From the NCBI GenBank assembly GCA_019155205.2, contig JAHNZQ020000079.1, positions 698,225-762,224 of the forward strand: a DNA stretch of 64,000 bases, given 5' to 3'. The translations under genes were made by a program, and so were the position numbers. Below, piece after piece: positions 61,196 through 64,000 of the stretch. Every line of letters begins with the position of its first letter. Within the stretch, counting starts at the first letter, position 1. The DNA comes from Gracilaria vermiculophylla. Its lineage: Eukaryota; Rhodophyta; Florideophyceae; Gracilariales; Gracilariaceae. The notes beneath the pieces were generated by a model. That model ran no database searches and had not been told where the DNA came from. It worked only from the letters and a program-made list of their open reading frames with translations.

Positions 61196-61465
61196 TTAGA
61201 CCACCACCACGTGCGCTACGTCTCACGCACAGAAATCGTGCAAATTATGCTGCAGGCACCGGTGAATCAAACGAAGAATTTTCGCCACTTGTCACGGCGC
61301 TCTGGGAGCGCAAACAATGCAAGCTTTTTTGGCGCGAACCTGTCGTGCTCGAAGGCTCGTATAATCCGTCCCGCACGCAACCTACACCTCAACGTCGCAT
61401 TCTCTCCCTACGTTCCCCGCCCCATCGTAGAACGAACCCCCGTTCTTCTACACGAAGTCTTCATT

Positions 61466-63335
61466 ATGACTTCAGTCTCTGCAGCCCGCAGTTCTGCCAC
61501 TCGGATACCTCCTTCGGAACCGTCCGTTTTTACCGATTATTACATATTTTTTGTTCCCAGTGTGCTCTTCACATCGCGTGCCGCTCAACGACTTCTCGAA
61601 CGGTTACGCGAGCGTGGTGGAGACGGAAAGGTGCTAGAGACCGCGGAAAAGGGATTCCGTTCAATACAACATCTCGTACGCAGCCATTCGCGTTCCGCTT
61701 GCCAACAGTGTGTCGTGGCTGATGGTGCAATTCTCTCGAAGTATGCGCACTTGTGTGATATACCAGTTCTACCGACCCGCTGGCTCACTGACAGCCTTCG
61801 AGATCTTCGTATAAAATCCCCACAGTTGTTTACTGGCGCTACACCATCTTCTGGAACCTGTCCGTCGAACCAGTCCTTACCGCATCATGGTACAAAGCGC
61901 AGACTCAACTTATCAGAATTTCGAGCGGAAGTCAATCTATCAGCCAAGTCTCAAAGCCTGAAACGCCGAAAGATCTCCGATGACTCGGCAAGCCTATCCT
62001 CTGAAAAAGGGAACTGTCCCGCCATCGTTCAAAATCTAATTCCGTTTTTCAAGAACTGTGACAGTAATCTTGTAGAAAAGAATCCATCTCTTTTACACAG
62101 CCAAGCAACCTGCTCCGGATCGCTTAGTCGATGGGCCTGTGAAATTCGTCCCATGCTTATGACATCTGAATATCCTATGAATGACATGATATGTGAACTG
62201 CTGGGTATTGTGCAGGAAGCTTATTCTATCAAAAAGGACCATTTCCGTTCCGTGGGATACCAAAGAGCTATCGCTCGGATTCGTACCCTTTCGCATGAAA
62301 TACTAACCGTTGACGATGTTCAAGCGCTATGTGCTGAGAAATCCATTGGTGCAAGAATACACCGAAAAATTGTCGAGATCATCACAACTCGAAGATTGTT
62401 GCAAGCAGAATTTGTGTTGAACAACCCTAAGAATGTGGCGGTGAAAGCTCTTTGTGGTGTATGGGGTATCGGCCCTGTCAAGGCTCTGAGTCTTGTTGCT
62501 CAGGGAATAACGAATATAGGACAACTCCGCAACGCTTTAAAAGAGGATGAGAGCTTATTGGATACCAATCAAAAGATTGGTGTGACGCATTACGAAGATC
62601 TTTTGCACCGGATACCAAGGAAACATGTTCGCGAACTAGAGCTCTATGTTCTAAAAGTAGTAAAACAAATAGACACTTCACTCAGCATCACCGTGGCCGG
62701 AAGCTACCTTCGGGGTAAGCAATCCTGTGGAGACGTTGATATATTGATTGTCGGATCCTCCGAAATTCTGAGAAGAAAATTTCCGCTGGTCATCAACCAA
62801 ATGAAGAAAGCACGTGTTCTCACAGATGATCTAATTTATGGACCTGGGAAGTATTTCGGTATCTTCAAGTTTCCGGGGCGGCGCCACGGACGAATTGATT
62901 TGTTTGCGGTACCTCACGAACAATATCCTTACGCTTTGCTAACTTATACTGGAAGTGCTATTTTCAACAGGTTTGTTACACATGTTTTGTTTTCATTAGA
63001 AATATCATTCTTTGTTGAGCCTAACAAATGACATTCTTGCGGACCGTTTTCTTTCATGTTTCAATCAGGTCCATGAGGGCTAAGGCGCGGGCATATGGAT
63101 ACAGTTTGAGCCACAGAGGTATGCAACGAGTTTGCAGAACCAAATTTAGCCGCACTCGAGTGGTAAGTTTTCTAAATTGGTTCTACAATCTAGAATGCAC
63201 AGTATTAACATTGATTCGGAGTTCATTCATTTACGTGCAATGAAGGAGGCACCCATCAAGGTTCAGAGGGAGGAAGATATATTTCGGCTCTTGAACATTC
63301 CTTATGTCCCACCTTCCGCGCGAAGCATCTCTTGA
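61466..63335 (+). CDS. Family X DNA polymerase (lambda-like), two short introns
   Basis: Exons 61466-62970, 63069-63162 and 63246-63335 give 562 residues. Introns of 98 bp (GTTTGT...CAG) and 83 bp (GTAAGT...AAG) restore the family C-terminus in frame. An N-terminal BRCT-like region (about 20-115) precedes a Ser-rich linker. The 8-kDa-type domain (about 237-310) keeps the Lys in RKIVEI that acts as 5'-dRP lyase nucleophile in Pol lambda. Helix-hairpin-helix GVWGIGPVKA follows, then GDVDILI (about 422-428) with two catalytic Asp, RIDLFAV with the third, and the fingers motif ending FNRSMRAKARA, which spans intron 1. The end (EEDIFRLLNIPY) is typical. It serves gap filling in base-excision or end-joining repair. 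The acceptor of intron 2 is the least certain part. Confidence 0.9.
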
Positions 63336-64000
63336 GGTTTTTCATGATTGCTTTTATTTGAACATTTAACAAGAAGTACATAAAATATAAATTATTTAGC
63401 ATCAGAACATATTAGGTCTACAGTTCATTTCAAGAGATCTTGCGCAAAAACTGGGTGGACGTTCGAATGGTATAGTGCGCAAAAATGTCATCAGACTTGT
63501 GCCTTTAAGCTCAGTTGGCAAGGTTGACTGGGATGTAGAGAAGGTGCTCCATGCAACAGAGCGTTTTACCTTTCGAAAAACGGATTAAAACTTCCTAGAC
63601 TCCTGAACAATGTCTCTTCATCGGACAAATTAATGGAAAATACGCAAAAATTCAAGAGGACAATTAAAATTTATTTTGTTTTTTTCCCTTCATGTCAAAT
63701 AGAGTCACTTTTGAAGCCAAGAAACTCTTAAATACAGATACACTAGACACTAGAGGGATTACGCCACAGCGATTCTGAAAGTATTCTGGATGTATACTGT
63801 AATTAAAAGTATGATTCGAAAATGAGTTGCAGAATTCTGCAATGCCGCGTGAGAGAACTTGCAGAATTGTGATGAGTTAGTGAAGCCGAAACGTAAAGTA
63901 TTCTGCATGTGCCGAGAACAGTTTCCCGCCAAGCAGCCAATACTCATGAGTCTATCAAGGATGGCTTCGGTTCTGGAATCCGAGCCTAATGCGTGTACTG
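63336..64000. other. Right-edge AT-rich sequence with a palindrome
   Basis: No gene recognised. A perfect 16-bp palindrome TTGCAGAATTCTGCAA lies at 63827-63842, and TTGCAGAATT recurs at about 63858. The same motif borders Harbinger element H1, so a related transposon may begin or end here. Confidence 0.4.

Noticed and set aside
61091..61465. Upstream extension of the family X polymerase
   Set aside because: No similarity to the family before the ATG at 61466, and the opposite strand holds a more protein-like frame there.
1..64000. CRISPR arrays, bacterial operons or phage genes
   Set aside because: No regularly spaced repeats, ribosome-binding sites or phage modules were seen; gene structure and elements are eukaryotic.

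Overview
The window looks like nuclear DNA of a multicellular (florideophyte) red alga such as Chondrus crispus. This is an inference from three things: a tight cluster of almost all intronless eukaryotic genes, the large repeat block next to it built from nested Ty3/gypsy, Tc1, PIF/Harbinger and PiggyBac-like elements, and an assembly gap of 100 Ns. The species was not confirmed by any search.

Positions 1-38555 are mostly mobile DNA. Two chromodomain Ty3/gypsy retrotransposons of one family occur: copy A (1056-9745, 3' LTR lost) and copy B (19506-29564, two LTRs, target duplication GGTAG). Copy B sits inside an older LTR of the same family (17968-29840), which was also hit by two Tc1 elements (18117-19402 and 29841-30619). 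Copy B's gag is split by a foreign solo LTR (20611-21259, duplication AGGCC). Further right come a PiggyBac-like remnant (30639-32439) and a Harbinger-like element (33728-38555, 23-bp terminal repeats, duplication AAT). That element holds a Tc1 element (36375-38408), which itself holds another solo LTR (36670-37414, duplication CCTGG). A second Harbinger-like element lies at about 14492-16951. Both Harbinger-like elements pair a DDE transposase with a convergent Myb/SANT-type or DUF6818-type gene. Both retrotransposon copies carry a long antisense reading frame between pol and the 3' LTR. The only likely host gene in this half is a small cysteine-rich secreted protein (11665-12141) with a TATA box and a polyadenylation signal.

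Positions 38900-63335 hold the gene cluster: a disordered protein (-), Ap4A phosphorylase (+), a Hook-like coiled-coil protein (+), the snoRNP assembly factor BCD1 (-), dihydroneopterin aldolase (-), a cNMP-binding/mitochondrial-carrier-like protein (+), adenosine deaminase (-), a double-ACT-domain protein (+), a RanBPM/GID1 homologue (-), oligopeptidase B (+), an exon-like unassigned open frame (-) and a family X DNA polymerase (+, the only gene with clear introns). Strands alternate, so most neighbours share a divergent promoter or a convergent 3' region. The genes are housekeeping functions (nucleotide turnover, folate, snoRNP assembly, protein turnover, DNA repair), not one pathway. A 75-nt G run (41558-41632) and a G-rich to C-rich switch mark the one long gap in the cluster (41457-44168).

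No dramatic new molecular system is evident. The most unusual items are the conserved antisense retrotransposon frame, the frameshift shared by both reverse transcriptases, the cNMP/carrier fusion, the secreted cysteine-rich protein and the deep transposon nesting.
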